A DNA stretch of 64,000 bases from Uloborus plumipes (GCA_038373865.1 JAXGGA010000067.1:124001-188000); one strand, 5' to 3'. Numbered from the stretch's first letter, positions 1 to 15,886 are shown. Translations and numbers: made by a program. The notes: generated by a model not told the origin, from the letters alone.

Positions 1-341
1 TTTAAGTTATACAATATTCATTTTTTTGTGATTTTGTATTTCAATTGTATTGTAATTAAAAAGATGTTTTACTGTAATTTGTGAACTTTTACCTGTGTAA
101 TATTAAAATTTAAAGTAATTTTGCTCAGAATTGTATTTTCTAAATGTACCTCTCTGCATTGATAAGTTTTCAAATTATTACTATTATAGCTTATTTTTTA
201 TTTTTTTTTCCCTAGTAAATACAAATGTATTTTTGGACGACAATTTGCACATTTATAACCGTAGGTAGTACGGTAGTTTGCTCAGTATCAAAAATTTTTA
301 ACTAAATCATACCTTAGCCAACGCGTGGCCGGGTCAGCTAG
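1..341 (+). mobile_element. Helitron-like 3' end, element runs off left edge
   Basis: A short hairpin (GCCA at 317-320, TGGC at 326-329, 5-nt loop) is followed 8 nt later by CTAG at 338-341 and then T. This is the classic Helitron 3' terminus: a hairpin upstream of CTRR, with insertion into an A/T dinucleotide. No Rep/helicase coding is visible in the 341 bases available, so the body is either non-autonomous or outside the window. The rest of the stretch is plain AT-rich DNA. Confidence 0.42.
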
Positions 342-1615
<1,274 letters not shown>

Positions 1616-1924
1616 TATTTATTTAAATTATTATTATAGTATTTTTAATTTTATGCGGTAAGAGCAAACTCCGCTTAAAACGAGCACTTTTTCTGTGACT
1701 CATAGATTATCTGTTATCTCTAAACCATTTTGTCCTTTTGTAAAAGTAAAACAAATATTTTAACTTTCTAAAATCAGCCGAAAATTATTGAAGAATCGTT
1801 TTGATGTCAGCTATTTTTCTAAATAAAATCTAAATCTCCTTTCCCGCAAAAATGAAAGAAGAAGGAAATAATGCACGAAAGACGGCATAATAAATCTTTT
1901 AAAGAGTGCTAAAAGCAAAAAAAA

Positions 1925-2860
1925 AAAAAAGACAAAAATAAATACATTAATGTAAAACGCATCTATAAATTTCGATTTGGAAAGTAGGGTTATGAGATGG
2001 GGACAGTGTGTAATTGTCATACTGCCTGTCTAGTCATAATAACTTTTGAAAGAACAGTCCGATTCAATAAAACGTTTCTGCATTCAAAAGATTTCGGAAA
2101 GGCCAGCTTATTTCCATATTTCACTTTTTGATTATAACCAATTTCGCTTAATTTTGAACAGTTCAAAAAGTAACATTAGACACTTACAGGAAAAAAATAA
2201 GGTCAATATAGATCACAAACTTAAAGGCGGATTTGCTTCAAAAAACTTTATTGGATACAGTTCTTTAGGGCGAACATGAATAGAAATAAATTTTTGATTT
2301 AGCTATTTTAAGAAAACAATCCGAGTTGAACAATCCGAACAATTTCCACCTTAACGACAGTACAAAAAATATTTTTTGGCACAAAAATATCAGTATTGTG
2401 GAAAAATTATTCTTCGGCACAAAACAGAATATATTCTTTTTTTAGTTTTTGGAAAAGAAAAAAAAATGTGATTAATAACGATCGGAACACCATATCTCGT
2501 ACACTTAATATTGGCGAGATTAAGAGATGATTCGTGAATTGAAATGAAATGATGTCAACGAGGAAATGTTTTCACCAGGGATACAGAGTCGGTAGGATAA
2601 TGACTTGCTCCCGACTCCGACAATTTTGGGCCTTTAACTCGGTTTCCAAATCCTTGACTCCAACTCTGACTCCTCAGCCATGGCAGAAATGCAGGTTTAG
2701 AAAAAAAAGACTTACTTATACCCTTGAAACTTTCGAGTCTTTTACTGTGACTCCCACTCGTTTACTCCAAAACCAGTCCGATTTAGGTTCCACGTCTCCG
2801 ACTCCGAAGTTTTGGCAGTTTTACTGTATTATCAAACTTTATAAATTTGACAGATGATAC
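1925..2860 (+). repeat. composite dispersed repeat, short copy
   Basis: The order of modules matches the locus at 25.4-26.9 kb: a leader reading 'aaagtagggt..tgagatgggga', then one monomer of the ~147 bp unit ('aacttttgaa.gaacagtccgatt' near 2040 through 'gttcaaaaag.taacattag' near 2180), then a stretch rich in ACTCCGACTCC (about 2608-2800) including 'catggc(a/g)gaaatgc'. Here only one monomer is present, against seven at the other locus. The short open frames across it look like translated repeat, not genes. Confidence 0.72.
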
Positions 2861-2932
2861 GAATTTCATCTCGTCAGAATACAACTGAAGCCACAAAACG
2901 CGATTTCACTTCAGTGACATGCAATGTTTGTT

Positions 2933-3112
2933 AGGGTGGAGCGAAAAAAAAATGAATTTTTGAGTTTCGTAAACGAGTACCTTTCATTTACTGTGAATGA
3001 GGATAAGTAACAATTCTGTAAAATATTTTACTTTTGCGACGTGATCTTTAGTCTGCGCATTTGGACTAAAGCTTTGAAATATTTGTTTTTTTTTTTTCAG
3101 ATTTTTCATTTG
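2933..3112 (+). repeat. dispersed repeat, copy 1 (~175 bp)
   Basis: Starts at 'agggtggagcgaaaaaa' and includes 'cctttcatttactgtgaatg', 'aggataagtaacaattc' and 'atctttagtctgcgc'. A second copy in the same orientation lies at 4869-5041. No coding capacity is visible and the family is unknown to me. Confidence 0.85.
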
Positions 3113-3976
3113 TTTTTTTTTAAATATTGCAAATGATAAAACTAGTGACGGGTGGTTACTAAATGGAAGGTTTGAAATATACATATGGAAGAAAAAGGTT
3201 TGAAATATACAAGGACTTTTTTAAAACCATTTTAGATTATGATTTCAGTTCGTGCATTACGCTGAAAATTTATGAAATTTCCCAAAATTTCTGATATTTT
3301 CAACATTTTGTAACTCAGTATTCCCTCTCAATATTCACTTGCAGTGTATTCAAACCTGTTTTTATTCATTTTGTTATTACTTTGAACTCTGCAACTGTTT
3401 GCTAGCTCATATAGAACTACCCAGGACTTACCACGAGGAGGTGACCGCACTTCTAGTCCTACACGTGAACCCTTTCTTTCAACCAATGCGAGCACGTATT
3501 TACATTTCCTAGATACGTCTTTAACAGTTAAAGTGTTCCTTTGTGTCGTAAATTGATCAAATATTTCTGTCAGATATCCTCGTTTTCACTAAACTTTTTT
3601 TTCCTGTGATTACATGCCAATTTTGAAGAGATTGTGACCTATTTGATAGCTCTCTCAACCGATTGAGCCGTAAATGGAAGTTTAAAAAGAGCGCATTCAG
3701 AAATCATATTTAAATTCTCAGCTTCCAGTAATCTTGTGTAAATATTGTGTTGTAAAATTACGTGTAAAAGGTGGCTTTGTAATTTCCATATCATGACAGC
3801 AAATCTGAATATATGTGTTCTGACTTTTTATTTATGTATATAATGTATGAAAATAGATTTTTATCTATTTTTGGGTTTTGAAGCGTTCTGACTTGCTTGC
3901 GTGTTTGTTTTCTAGATTGAGTTTTGATAATACGATTTCAAACAAGTTTCTTTATATGCTCCCTCTTATGAACTTA
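3113..3976. other. no recognised feature
   Basis: Moderately AT-rich DNA. I found no TIR pair, tandem array or coding motif. Confidence 0.5.
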
Positions 3977-4557
<581 letters not shown>

Positions 4558-4868
4558 GAATAGATATGAATACAATTTTCTGCTTTTCCCCGGAGAGATA
4601 AGTGTAGCTCTTTATAATCTCACACAAACTCATAGTTAAATTAGTAACGTCTGCACTTCATCCTAAAAGAGCAAGGGCACTTTCACCGCCAAAGTTATGA
4701 ACTCTTTTAAAAATTATAGCCTAAAGATTATGTTTGCTATAGTCAACCATCTGGCTTAGGAAAGCTTTCATATTTTTTTGGATATTTTCCCATTAAAAAA
4801 AATTAAATAATTTCTTGTATTCAAGTTCTTTCAGATTCCATCATGTTGTACATCTATGGATAAAAATT

Positions 4869-5041
4869 AAGGTGGAGCGAAAAAATTTGATTTTCGTAAA
4901 CGGGTACCTTTCATTTACTGTGAATGAGGATAAGTAACAATTCAGTAAAATATTTCACTTTTGCTACGTAATCTTTAGTCTGCGCGTTTGGCTTAAAGTT
5001 TGAAATATTTTTTTTTTTTTTTTAGATTTTTTAAATATTTT
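4869..5041 (+). repeat. dispersed repeat, copy 2
   Basis: Same orientation and nearly the same length as 2933-3112, beginning 'aaggtggagcgaaaaaa' and diverging after the T-rich end. The 1.9 kb between the copies is unrelated sequence, so this is two insertions or a transposed copy rather than a local tandem duplication. Confidence 0.85.
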
Positions 5042-6402
<1,361 letters not shown>

Positions 6403-7739
6403 TTTAATATAATACTTTTTACCAAATACTTTTTGGAGTTACGAAAAAGGTTCCTAAAACATCTAGAAAAACGTAAATAAGACACAATTACAAGCTTATG
6501 TCAAACAGGTAGGTTACCTGCAGCTAAATGTAAACAACGACGTCTAGAAGTTGCAATTTCGCCCTTCTTTGGGCTTGTCAATCGAAGACGCCACATTGGA
6601 ACTGCAGGTGAAACACTCTTTGAACAAGCTATGCATATAGTTTACCTGCTAGTTTAAAATATTTTGTTGTGTTAAATAGGTTATAAGGTTCTTTGACTGG
6701 TACATAAACTCTTGGATCACTTTATGTTTTAGAAATCTATAACAAACTAACTAATTAGTAATTCTCTCTCGAGATTAAAACATTGTAATTGACAATTTAG
6801 AAATAACTACGCGAATTTTTTATGGTTCTGATCGAATTCATTCAGGAAGTTGTAGTGAAAGAAAGTGTAACTACCCTGAACTCTTTTAACCAGGTGGTTG
6901 TTCTCATCATTTTCTTCTTGAACTTGTGTAGAAAAAATGTACACTCATAGAAAAAAAGGAAAACATAAATAATAGGAAAAAATGAAGGTGTATTTCCGAC
7001 ATGAATCAAGGTCTGCTTTTGAACTGCAGAAATAAAATTTTGATAAAGGGCCATATACAAAGAAATGAACACAAAGTTTTGACTTTTTGAAAAGATCCCC
7101 TACCTTTTGCATCTTAATTTGTTTTTTTTTGGGGGGTGGGGGAAGCTAAAAGCAGCTAAAGTAGCAAAGGTTATTGAATTTCAAAAAGTAAATCAAAATA
7201 TACTCGTGAAAGACTATTCAGACATCTCCACCACACGTAAAGTGCTACTTTTAATGCCTAAGTTTACCGATCAACGTAAAAGAATAAGTAGTTTCTTTAT
7301 TCAAACAAATAACTGAAACTACTCACTATAATACATAAACTTTGAGCAATTAATTGAAAATTTTCGGGTTCTGTTAAAGTTTTATTTTTTAACATCTTGA
7401 AAAAAATATGCTATGGTTTAAGGGGAAAAAACTTAAGTATTCTATCATTTTGTTTAAAACTAAGACCAATGTATACTTTTCTCTATTCGCTAACTTAGTC
7501 AGAGTATACCTTCTGTAGAGAGGGGTGTTTTAAAAGTCCTAAAAATTTAAACTACGGTATTGGGATCGGCAATAATGTTGCCTTCATGGGCTACACTTTA
7601 AAAAATGTCCCAAACGTTAAAATCAGTTTCGAGATTTCACCACTTTTCAGTAAAAATCTTTGCAAAAGAGTTAACTGAATGGCCACATGTTTCATAAATA
7701 CACTTCTCACTAATGTGAAAAAATACGTTTATATACCAG

Positions 7740-7801
<62 letters not shown>

Positions 7802-10310
7802 CTGTTAACAGCAAGTATGTTTATAAATAAACGTGAATGAGTGTATTTGTATACTCTTTTCAACACTTTCAGTTTGTGTGTGCGACGTATTAAAAAAAAC
7901 AAACTACCTTTGACAAACGGATAACAGCATTTTTCCCCTGGAGTGTTGTGGTAAAGTTGAGAACTTCCCAGCCGATGCGAGTAACGTCTTTTCGGAAACC
8001 TAGTTCTCGGAGAAAGAGAAGAAAAGTAATAGTTTTAGGGAATAAAAGTTTCATATCTAGAGCTTAAGAAGAAAAGCCGATTAACGTTTTTTCCCCTCTT
8101 ATGTCATTGGCGCTGCTCTTTTATTAGAGTTGGTTTCATTCTTGTTCGCGGGCAGAATCATTTTTTCCCGATTTTTTCCCTCGTAGTTTACGTAATTATA
8201 CTTCTTCAAAAGAGTAAGATTTTTTAAAAATCTCTTACGCTATAAGTGGGGTTGCAGACGGTTTTGGGAAACTGTGTTAGTTCTTTTTATTGCGATAAGA
8301 GAAAATGTTAGTTGTGAAATGTTTTCCATTTTTAACTTCTAAATGATTGCCGCATTCTGTGTTAGAGGTACTTCTGGAAATGTGCTTCTATTTCGGTTAT
8401 TTCAAAGCTAATGTAAGACATATAAGTTTCTGAGCATTAAAGTTTTTTTTTATATAAGTCTAACTTTGATAAACATGACGAAAGAAAAAAAGTTCTTGTT
8501 ATCTAAAATACTTTGAAATATTTATTATATTAGCAAAATTTCAGTGATGTTAACAATATCAATAAAACTCATAATAGTGATAATAATTAAAACTACTAAT
8601 AAATTAACAAAGACAATTTACAGACATAAATTAAAAAAAACAAACTTATGCATTGCTTACTACAAAATGCATGCAATACATATCCATCAAAAAAAAAAAA
8701 AAAATCAGGAACTAAAATTAAATGGCCATTAATACAAATATCTTAGCTTTAAGCGAGAACTTTTTACCTCTTTAGCTACTTTTTTAAAAAATGAGCGATA
8801 AGCATTCCGTTTTTAAAAATTTAATAAAATTTGAGATCACAATAACGACAGCAGTCATTAAAAATTCGCCCCAATGATGAAGCGGAACAAATATTGCACT
8901 ATTTGTCAGGGTGAGCAAAACAACCTCATGTAATGTGGCACATGGTAAATTTTTAGCTGAATTAAAAAAACTGGGAAATTAAGTTTAAAAATTTTTAATG
9001 AAAATATACCCAACCGTCTTCGGAATATCTTGATTAGTGACTATCTCGATTTTTGCTTTTTTTCCCTAGTAGAAAAAGAAACCAAGGTCACGTGGCGCAT
9101 GTCCCTCTAAAATATGTACCTAAAAGACAGCAGATCCGTATTAGTGTCACCAGAGCCAAAAAATCCACTTTACACCAAGTATCGCAGCTCTCAAATATTC
9201 CTACTTCAATCGCGATATTTGTCTTCAAAATACTCTTTAGAGCAAGGACGAGATTTCGTAAATCTCTTCTGAATGAGGACAATAGTCCGCAAAACACGGG
9301 CATCAAGTTAAAAAAAAAGGAGTCACACCCCAAAATCACCATTTGGATGAAGATATCTGTGTTTAAAACTTCTTAATACTATACTGCTGATTATTTTTTT
9401 AAAACGCTGACCACCGTCTCAGAGGCCATATTTGGACGCGTTAGACTGGCCCTAAGTTAGATATTACACATAACCATAACTAAAACAAAAAAACATCAGT
9501 CTGACAAGCTCGTAATCAGGACCACAAAATAATGTTAAATTTACCTCTAAAATCCCAAATATAAGAGGCAGCAGATGAATTAAAATTCAAAATGAAGTAC
9601 ATCACTCTTTGTTTGCTGCAGAAAAAATAACTTAGTGTCCTGCTGCACATTGACATAAAGCAGAAACGTAAAACAGATTAAATGGTGTTCCAATGGAAAG
9701 TACACGGATTTTCGGTTTCGGTAGCGTTTTCTGCTGATGTGGAGTAGGGCCCTTAATGAATAAAAAATAACTATTAACTTGCGAAAACAGATTCATAGGT
9801 GGAATATTTCAAATGTCCCGGTCAGTAATTTCGGAATAGAGCTTTCATCTTAGTGTTGCATGATTTAGCTCAAGATTTACAGAAGTGTGTGCCTGTCATA
9901 ATAATTAAAAAGTGCAGGTTAAAAAAATAAAATATTTATATTAAGAACTTAGTAAAAGATAGCATGTATTACAAAGCAAACACAAATTTATATAAGTATT
10001 TGCAGACAGAAAATAATATGTGTACTGTCCGTCCGTGAAAGCAGCTCCTAGCACTCGCGAACCATTCCAGTTAAAAAAGGGGTGATGGGTTGTGAGTGGG
10101 AACTTTCCGAAGTTTTCATTTTAAAATTTGCATTTTTGCTATCCTTTTAACATATTCAACTAAACTTGTGTATTTGAAATTAGCATCGTTCTACGTTGTT
10201 TGATGCGGCTCAAAATACTTATTATTATTCTTCTCCTGGTAAATCCCTACTTTAGGTTCCGGGTTTGGCGATTTTTTTCAGACTGTAGTTTAGGGTTGCA
10301 ATCATTTAGC
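6403..10310. other. AT-rich stretch with one TA microsatellite
   Basis: Contains a (TA)n run at about 7744-7800 and a G-rich patch at 7131-7142. The longest open frame (9053-9376) has a nearly as long antisense frame and no recognisable motif. I see no TIRs or domain signatures. Confidence 0.5.
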
Positions 10311-10370
10311 TTAAAATCGCCAAACAATCCAATCATCCAATTAAAATCACCAATCAATCCAATCATCCAA
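10311..10370 (+). repeat. 2 x 30 bp tandem duplication
   Basis: 'ttaaaatcgccaaacaatcc' plus ten bases is repeated immediately with two mismatches (10311-10340 and 10341-10370). Confidence 0.9.
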
Positions 10371-10692
10371 TGGTTGCCGGATATAATAATTTATCGCCGG
10401 ACCTTAAACTAGGATTCACCCCTTCCCCTTATTATTGTCTCATGTCTCACCCCTATTTTGGTAAGATTAGAGAAGACCTGACGCATGCGTACATACGCGG
10501 AAGGTTTTACCTAAGAAAATTAGACAGTATCGACTATTATGATGAAAGAAATACAAGTGGATGATATAGACGGATTTAAAAATAAATGTCTGACTGTTAA
10601 CATTTCAGAAACCTTAACTGCATCTACACAATAAGCATGAAAAGGAATTTCGTTTTCACATAATGTTCCACTTACAAAACTTGTGTTTGCAG

Positions 10693-10938
10693 CTCATTAA
10701 GTACCTAAACCTTCACGCGAAACACAACAACCGATTTGTAATAAATGCCGATGAAGTTTTAAATTTGAAAAACTGGGAAATGGAGCAAAATAAATTAGAA
10801 AATCTACTTAATAATGCAGAAGAAATAAATGAACTGGGTGCAAATGTGGAACTTATGCATCTGCCAAGCTCCAAAAAGCGTAAACTAATTTGTAAATATC
10901 ATTCTTGGAAAAAAGGCTCTTTCTTTTCTTTCCTTTAA
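10693..10938 (+). CDS. possible host terminal exon, unidentified
   Basis: The acceptor-like 'ttgtgtttgcag' ends at 10692. The open frame that follows starts LIKYLNLHAKHNNRF, passes through WEMEQNKLENLLNN and SSKKRKL, and stops at 10936-10938. AATAAA occurs at 10951-10956, 12 bases after the stop, and again about 20 bases later, so splice acceptor, frame, stop and polyadenylation signal are in the right order for a last coding exon. The peptide is hydrophilic, Asn/Glu/Lys-rich and probably helical in the middle, with a basic KKRK patch. I recognise no family and cannot identify upstream exons. It could be chance or an unknown transposon. Confidence 0.3.
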   Translation, partial: LIKYLNLHAKHNNRFVINADEVLNLKNWEMEQNKLENLLNNAEEINELGANVELMHLPSSKKRKLICKYHSWKKGSFFSFL

Positions 10939-10956
10939 GATTAAAAACCAAATAAA

Positions 10957-11848
10957 GTTCTCAAATACGCAAAACGAATAAAACTGTACTTTGACGTTTT
11001 TCGTTTTTTAAACTTATTTCTGGTCGGAAAATCTTGTAAATGAAACGAAAATTTCCTTTTTCTTTCAGTTATCTAAAAGTAAAATATTTGTTTCTTAAAT
11101 TTCACATAACTTCAACACCACTTACTTAATAAGGGACTTAATGTTTTTGTTACAATTGGATCCCCTTTTTTTGAGTACAGAGTACCAAGGAGAAATATCA
11201 AATGAAATTTCAAAGAAAAAAAAAATATAATTGACAATATATTGGCACAGTAAGCTGAAAATAAATACATTTACAAACTGTTATGATTAAAAAAAGTTCA
11301 GAGGCCCGATGCAAAAGGAAAAAGGCGAAGTTTATTACAGGAAAGAACTTTTGAACTCAAACGTACATAACAGTGCAACCAGCTAACCTTTTAAACAATT
11401 AACTTAAGCTGCTAACTCAAACTAAACTAACATTCTGAAGGTATTTTGCAATTAAACTATAGTTTCCAATTTAACAATAATAACAATAGAACTTAGTTAA
11501 ACATAAACAAGGCTGTGCGATAACCTCAACACAAACATTTACAATTATGGACTTTATATAATACATACTACAATAAATTTATATGCATAGATTACTATGA
11601 GGGTGAAAAAGGTGCATTTTAAGCTAGTTACCCGTACAATGTGCGAGCAATAGTGCTTTTTCATGTAGCTTAGGTCAAGCAAAGGTCACTTTGATAAGAG
11701 CATAATTTCGTTGCATACTAGCAGGTAGACGAAGGTACTATAGTAGTGCAGAGCATTTAAGTGAGTGCACCCTTCAGCGAACCAAGATAGATTTCATTAC
11801 CCAGGGATGATTACGTCTGATTTAAATTAATATTTTTCTTTTTCTTAG
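10957..11848. other. no recognised feature
   Basis: AT-rich DNA without visible repeats or coding motifs. Confidence 0.5.
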
Positions 11849-11997
11849 TCTTAACTCAGTCTAAGACAAAATGGAATGGTGGTTGTATAGAGTCAACTGA
11901 AGAAAATGTTTTAGAAACTGCTTTAATTAAAAAAGCATTCGACTGCTTGTTTTGCGCAAAAAATACGCTGACATCGGCATTACATAGCGCACTAAAG
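11849..11997 (+). CDS. possible internal exon, unidentified
   Basis: A T-rich tract ending in ttcttag (11848) leads into a 149-nt segment that stays open and ends AAG|GTAAAA, a reasonable donor. Two bases complete an upstream codon, then the frame reads LTQSKTKWNGGCIESTEEN and continues through CLFCAKN to LHSALK. Two Cys in CLFC are the only motif-like feature. It is not in a phase that would join directly to the 10693 segment. I do not recognise the peptide, and it could be a fragment of an unknown transposase. Confidence 0.22.
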
Positions 11998-13375
11998 GTA
12001 AAACTAATATTTTTAATTAGTATTATAAAACAGGAGTGCTGAAATGTAAGCAATAATTTTTGAAATTTATAAATTTTAAACAAAAAAGAGACGCTTACTA
12101 CATTTCGAATTCAACCCAAAAGCGTATGAAAACATTCGATAAAACTATCACGTTTACTAAAATAGAACACAATGTTCTTTCCTTCCAGTCGAACACTTTT
12201 TTCGAACTTAGGAAAGCAGTTCACGTGCTCTCTGACAATACACCTATGCGCCATTTGCTGAAAGAAAAGCATTTATCAGCGTAGATTGCACTTGAAATGT
12301 TGACATCATTTGTTATTCTATGTAAGAACTATATTTTTTTCACAACAGTTGCTGGGATTTACTCCTAAACTAAAAGGAACGCGTTTCATCTTTCCGTTGC
12401 TTTCCTTCGGACATTTTGATACAAAGTTTGCTTGGAATAAAGTCCTGGTTAAAAAATAAAACTGTCTATTCTGCGAGGTATTTTGTTTGCTAAAAAGGGT
12501 ACTCGGTGTGTCTCTAAATTTTTAAGTTACGTTTCTCAGTTTCAACTACATATTTTAGTTTCAAACTATGGCAGACCAGCAACGGTTTGCTCATTTTTTT
12601 ATAGATTTGAATTATATATAGAAGTCAAGTACTACTCTTGTAAAGGTCACAACAACATTATAAATGGAAATCTACAAGTCAAAAATATAACTGAAATAGT
12701 GAAAATTTTGAACATAAATCTTGAAACTACCACCAACAAAAGAAGGTGATGATTGGCGTAAAAAGAGAAAAATTACGAAGGGTGGTATTTGTAATCTCAT
12801 TTTTCTTTGTATAAATCACTTGTATTGTTTGTAGAATCGGAACTACAATAGATATAAAGTAGAGGAAATCGTATTTATTTAACAGCAAGACTACATCACA
12901 ACTTGTATTGAACATCTCAATGTCAAGAAACTCTGGGAAAAAATTGGTTCTAAAATACAGGCGCAGAGCCGAAAACGCTGAAAAATAGAAATTACGCAAT
13001 ACAAAACGATTTAGAAACTTCTTAGCTAGTTTGTAAATCCGTTTTTTTACGATGCTACTAATATTAAACTGATGTCTTCTTTGAATAAAATTGTACTTTT
13101 ATTGAAATGACAGTCCATTTCTTATTCTACTTTTGGACCAACGACAAAGCCTTTTTTTTACAATATCGGCAATACATGAAATTCTGGAATAATATAATGC
13201 CTCATGTTTCGAAAATTCAAATATCAGATGTCGGCAGTGCCATGCTGTTATGGCCTATATTTGCTCATTTTTATGCCTAATTCGACGATCTCTCAACTGC
13301 GATTAACTTTAGCTTTGAGCGCGAAGACTCTGAATTGCAGTATTAGGAATCACTGTGATAGTCTGTATTTTTAAA
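11998..13375. other. no recognised feature
   Basis: Several sub-100-codon frames on both strands, none with motifs or clean gene structure. Confidence 0.5.
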
Positions 13376-14263
13376 TACCGTAAAATGAGGTGAATCGGTA
13401 CACTTTTATGCTTTAATTGTAAAAAAAGTAATTAAAAGAATTTTTTTATTTGATTTTTTGGCTAAAACGTCGGTTTTGGTTTGCTTTTGATATTCCAAGC
13501 AAAGACAAAACATTTCGAACAGTTCTTATTTATATAAATAGAAATTTAGGGGTGTTCTGAATCACCCCGCTGATAGGGGTCAATCGGAACACATGTTAAA
13601 AATTTTATTTTCTTCCATTAAACCTGTAATAGGTCTCAAAAACATGATTAAGATTGATGGGGAAGAATAAGAACAGATAGTTATTGTGATATATATATAT
13701 TTTTTGTTACCAGTAAACGTTTATGATTTGTCAATATTCAAAATGATTTTGAACTTATGAAAAATTAAAATTAATTTTAAGATATATAAGCTTTTGAATT
13801 GAAATACAAAGCTGTAACATAAATTGAAGTTACTCATATCATCTACAAATATGTACTTGTCCTTAAAACAAGCAGTTGAGGCTTGACTTAAGTTTTTCAT
13901 AACATCTTCTTAGGAGGAACGCTGCCTTTTCTTTCGCTGCCTTTTTTTTGAAATCTTTGGGTTTTGGGGATTGTCCTGTTAATATTTTCCCACTTATTCA
14001 TCACTGTCTGTGGACTGGGCTTTTGCTACATAAAGTATGTATGAGTTTCCCCTCCCCCATGTATTTTAGGTAAAAGGAAATCTCCTGGAGCAAAAATATG
14101 CAACTTTCTGTCATTCTAAGATCTAGTTGCTCACGAGAAGGGATAAAGAGTAATAAATACTTGTTCTTGTCTTGACTAGAATAATTGGGGTTAGAATCTT
14201 GATTTTTCAAGGAGTTTTCTTTAAATAAGTTTGAATTGGAACAACAGAACCAAGTGTTTCGAT

Positions 14264-15466
14264 TAGTGATTGCAAAACCGGTATACCGGTATACCGAATA
14301 CCGGTATTTCGAGCTATTCTCCAATCTCGAAATACCGGTATTTACTGAGGCAAAATACCGGTATTTTCGGTATTAGGGAAAAAAATAAATAATTTTTGAA
14401 TGAATAAGTATCTGCTCTGCTTCCCATAAAACTAGCAGTGGAGGCTTTGTGTCGGAAGGATTCTAACTTATTAACAGCGAATGCCATAATCAACTTTATG
14501 CTGCAGTCACTAAACGAGCAAGACACTCCACTATCCAAAGAATTGTACAGTGCTTTGAAAATACGCACAGAGGAACGACATAATGAAGTGGAAGATATTT
14601 TGAGGTACATATTTGCATAATTTTAGTGCATTCAAAAAAGAAACAGAGAGAGAAGGGAAAAAAATAACGCAATCAAATGTTGTCACATTCATCATAAATT
14701 TCCTTCAACAAGGTTTAGAAAAGCAAGCATAAACTCTTCCTGAGCAAGAACAAATTGATGAAGATGATATTGAAGTGGAAGAAGAATTGTCTCTCCAGGA
14801 AAAGTTACAGCAAGCCATAAATAAGAAAATTGCTACAAACAGTACTAGTATAGCACCGAAAACAGATGTTTCCAAAAAGATCAGAAGAGAAATACAATTA
14901 TTTGAAGACGAAGGACTTCGGGGAAGTACTTGGAGCGCACCTATCGCACATTGTTAACAATATCCCCTACCAGCGTCGATTCCGAGTGCGCATTTTCAGC
15001 TGCTGGAACTATATGTACAAAAATTCGCTCCAGATTGAATGACAGTTCGATAGACGCTTTGTGTTTTTTAAGATCTTATTTTAAAAATCAGCAGTAGAAA
15101 AAGTTCTTTTTTTTTCAATTGTTATTGACACCAGGCAGAATTTTTTGTACTCTACTATACGTTTCGTTATTTTTTGTGTTGAAAAAATGATTAATTTTAT
15201 CTGTGTTTTTTTCTTTTTAATGTCATATATTGCTCACTTTTTGCATTTATTATTATTCGACCAAAATAGTTGTTCTTCCATATTATATTTGCATAAGATA
15301 ATTTATATTTTTGTGTAAATTATTGAACACTACAACAAAACAAGTATGTTTTCTTTCTTTTTTTGAAAAATTTCAAATACCGGTATTAATACCGGTATTC
15401 CGGTATTGATATTTTAAAAATACCGAATACTGGTATTGTGTTTTTGCTCCGGTATTGCAATCCCTA
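14264..15466 (+). mobile_element. hAT transposon, internally deleted
   Basis: Ends are TAGTGATTGCAA (left) and, read inward from the right, TAGGGATTGCAATACCGG. A perfect 8 bp duplication GTTTCGAT flanks it (14256-14263, 15467-15474), which is diagnostic for hAT. Both subterminal regions are dense in 'ataccggtat' palindromes, probably transposase-binding repeats. The element is too short for a full transposase and holds only its C-terminal part. Confidence 0.88.
14438..15097 (+). pseudogene. hAT transposase C-terminal remnant (hATC dimerisation)
   Basis: Three frame pieces remain. The first (14438-14620) reads MEALCRKDSNLLTANAIINF onward, the second (14775-14957) is acidic and contains LQEKLQQAINKKIATN. 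The third, in a shifted frame from about 14920 to the stop at 15095-15097, carries PTSVDSECAFSAAG, then KIRSRLNDSSIDALCFLRSY. That last block is the conserved hATC dimerisation region at the end of hAT transposases. The catalytic RNase H-like fold is missing and at least one frameshift and intervening stops are present, so no active protein is expected. Orientation is plus, matching the element. Confidence 0.8.
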
Positions 15467-15886
15467 GTTTCGATACACCCCGCATTTTTTTCCCGATGGC
15501 ATTTTTCAGAATTCTTCATTTTTATGACACAATTTTTAAAAAAAATGTAAATTCTAATGCGGTATTCTGTTGTTCAGATGCATGCATAATTGAAACAAAC
15601 CACTCTTAGATTTGAAATATAAGAAGGTTTGTACTTACATATGAAGTTTTGCAGTCTATGAAAACGTGATGTTGTCTTGTATTCCACGTGCAGTCCTCCT
15701 TATAAGGCAGTAGCGTTGCCAGATTGACAAAAGTATTTTTTTCCTACTTCCTAAGATCTTAGCTTTCTAAAAAAAAAAATAATGGCGAAAAATATGCCAT
15801 AGTATATTTATGAAGAATTTCTTTGTACTGTCGGGAAGTTTTGTTCCGATTGACCCCGCTGTTCCTATATACCCGATTTTACGGTA

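Larger units (their letters stand above)
13378..15884. mobile_element. CCGTAAAAT-ended DNA transposon, interrupted by hAT
   Basis: The left end reads CCGTAAAATGAGGTGAATCG and the right end, read inward, CCGTAAAATCGGGT. TA flanks both (13376-13377 and 15885-15886), so a TA target duplication is likely. Both subterminal regions carry a related 'ccccgct...ggtcaatcggaac' block (near 13565-13591 and, inverted, near 15843-15862). Removing the hAT at 14264-15466 leaves about 1.3 kb. Minus-strand reading of 14001-14250 is partly open but I could not match it to a transposase. The superfamily is unknown; a TA duplication would fit Tc1/mariner-like or pogo-like elements. Confidence 0.55.

Noticed and set aside
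9053..9376. 107-codon frame with an 84-codon antisense partner
   Set aside because: No motif, no splice context, and both strands open equally; treated as chance.
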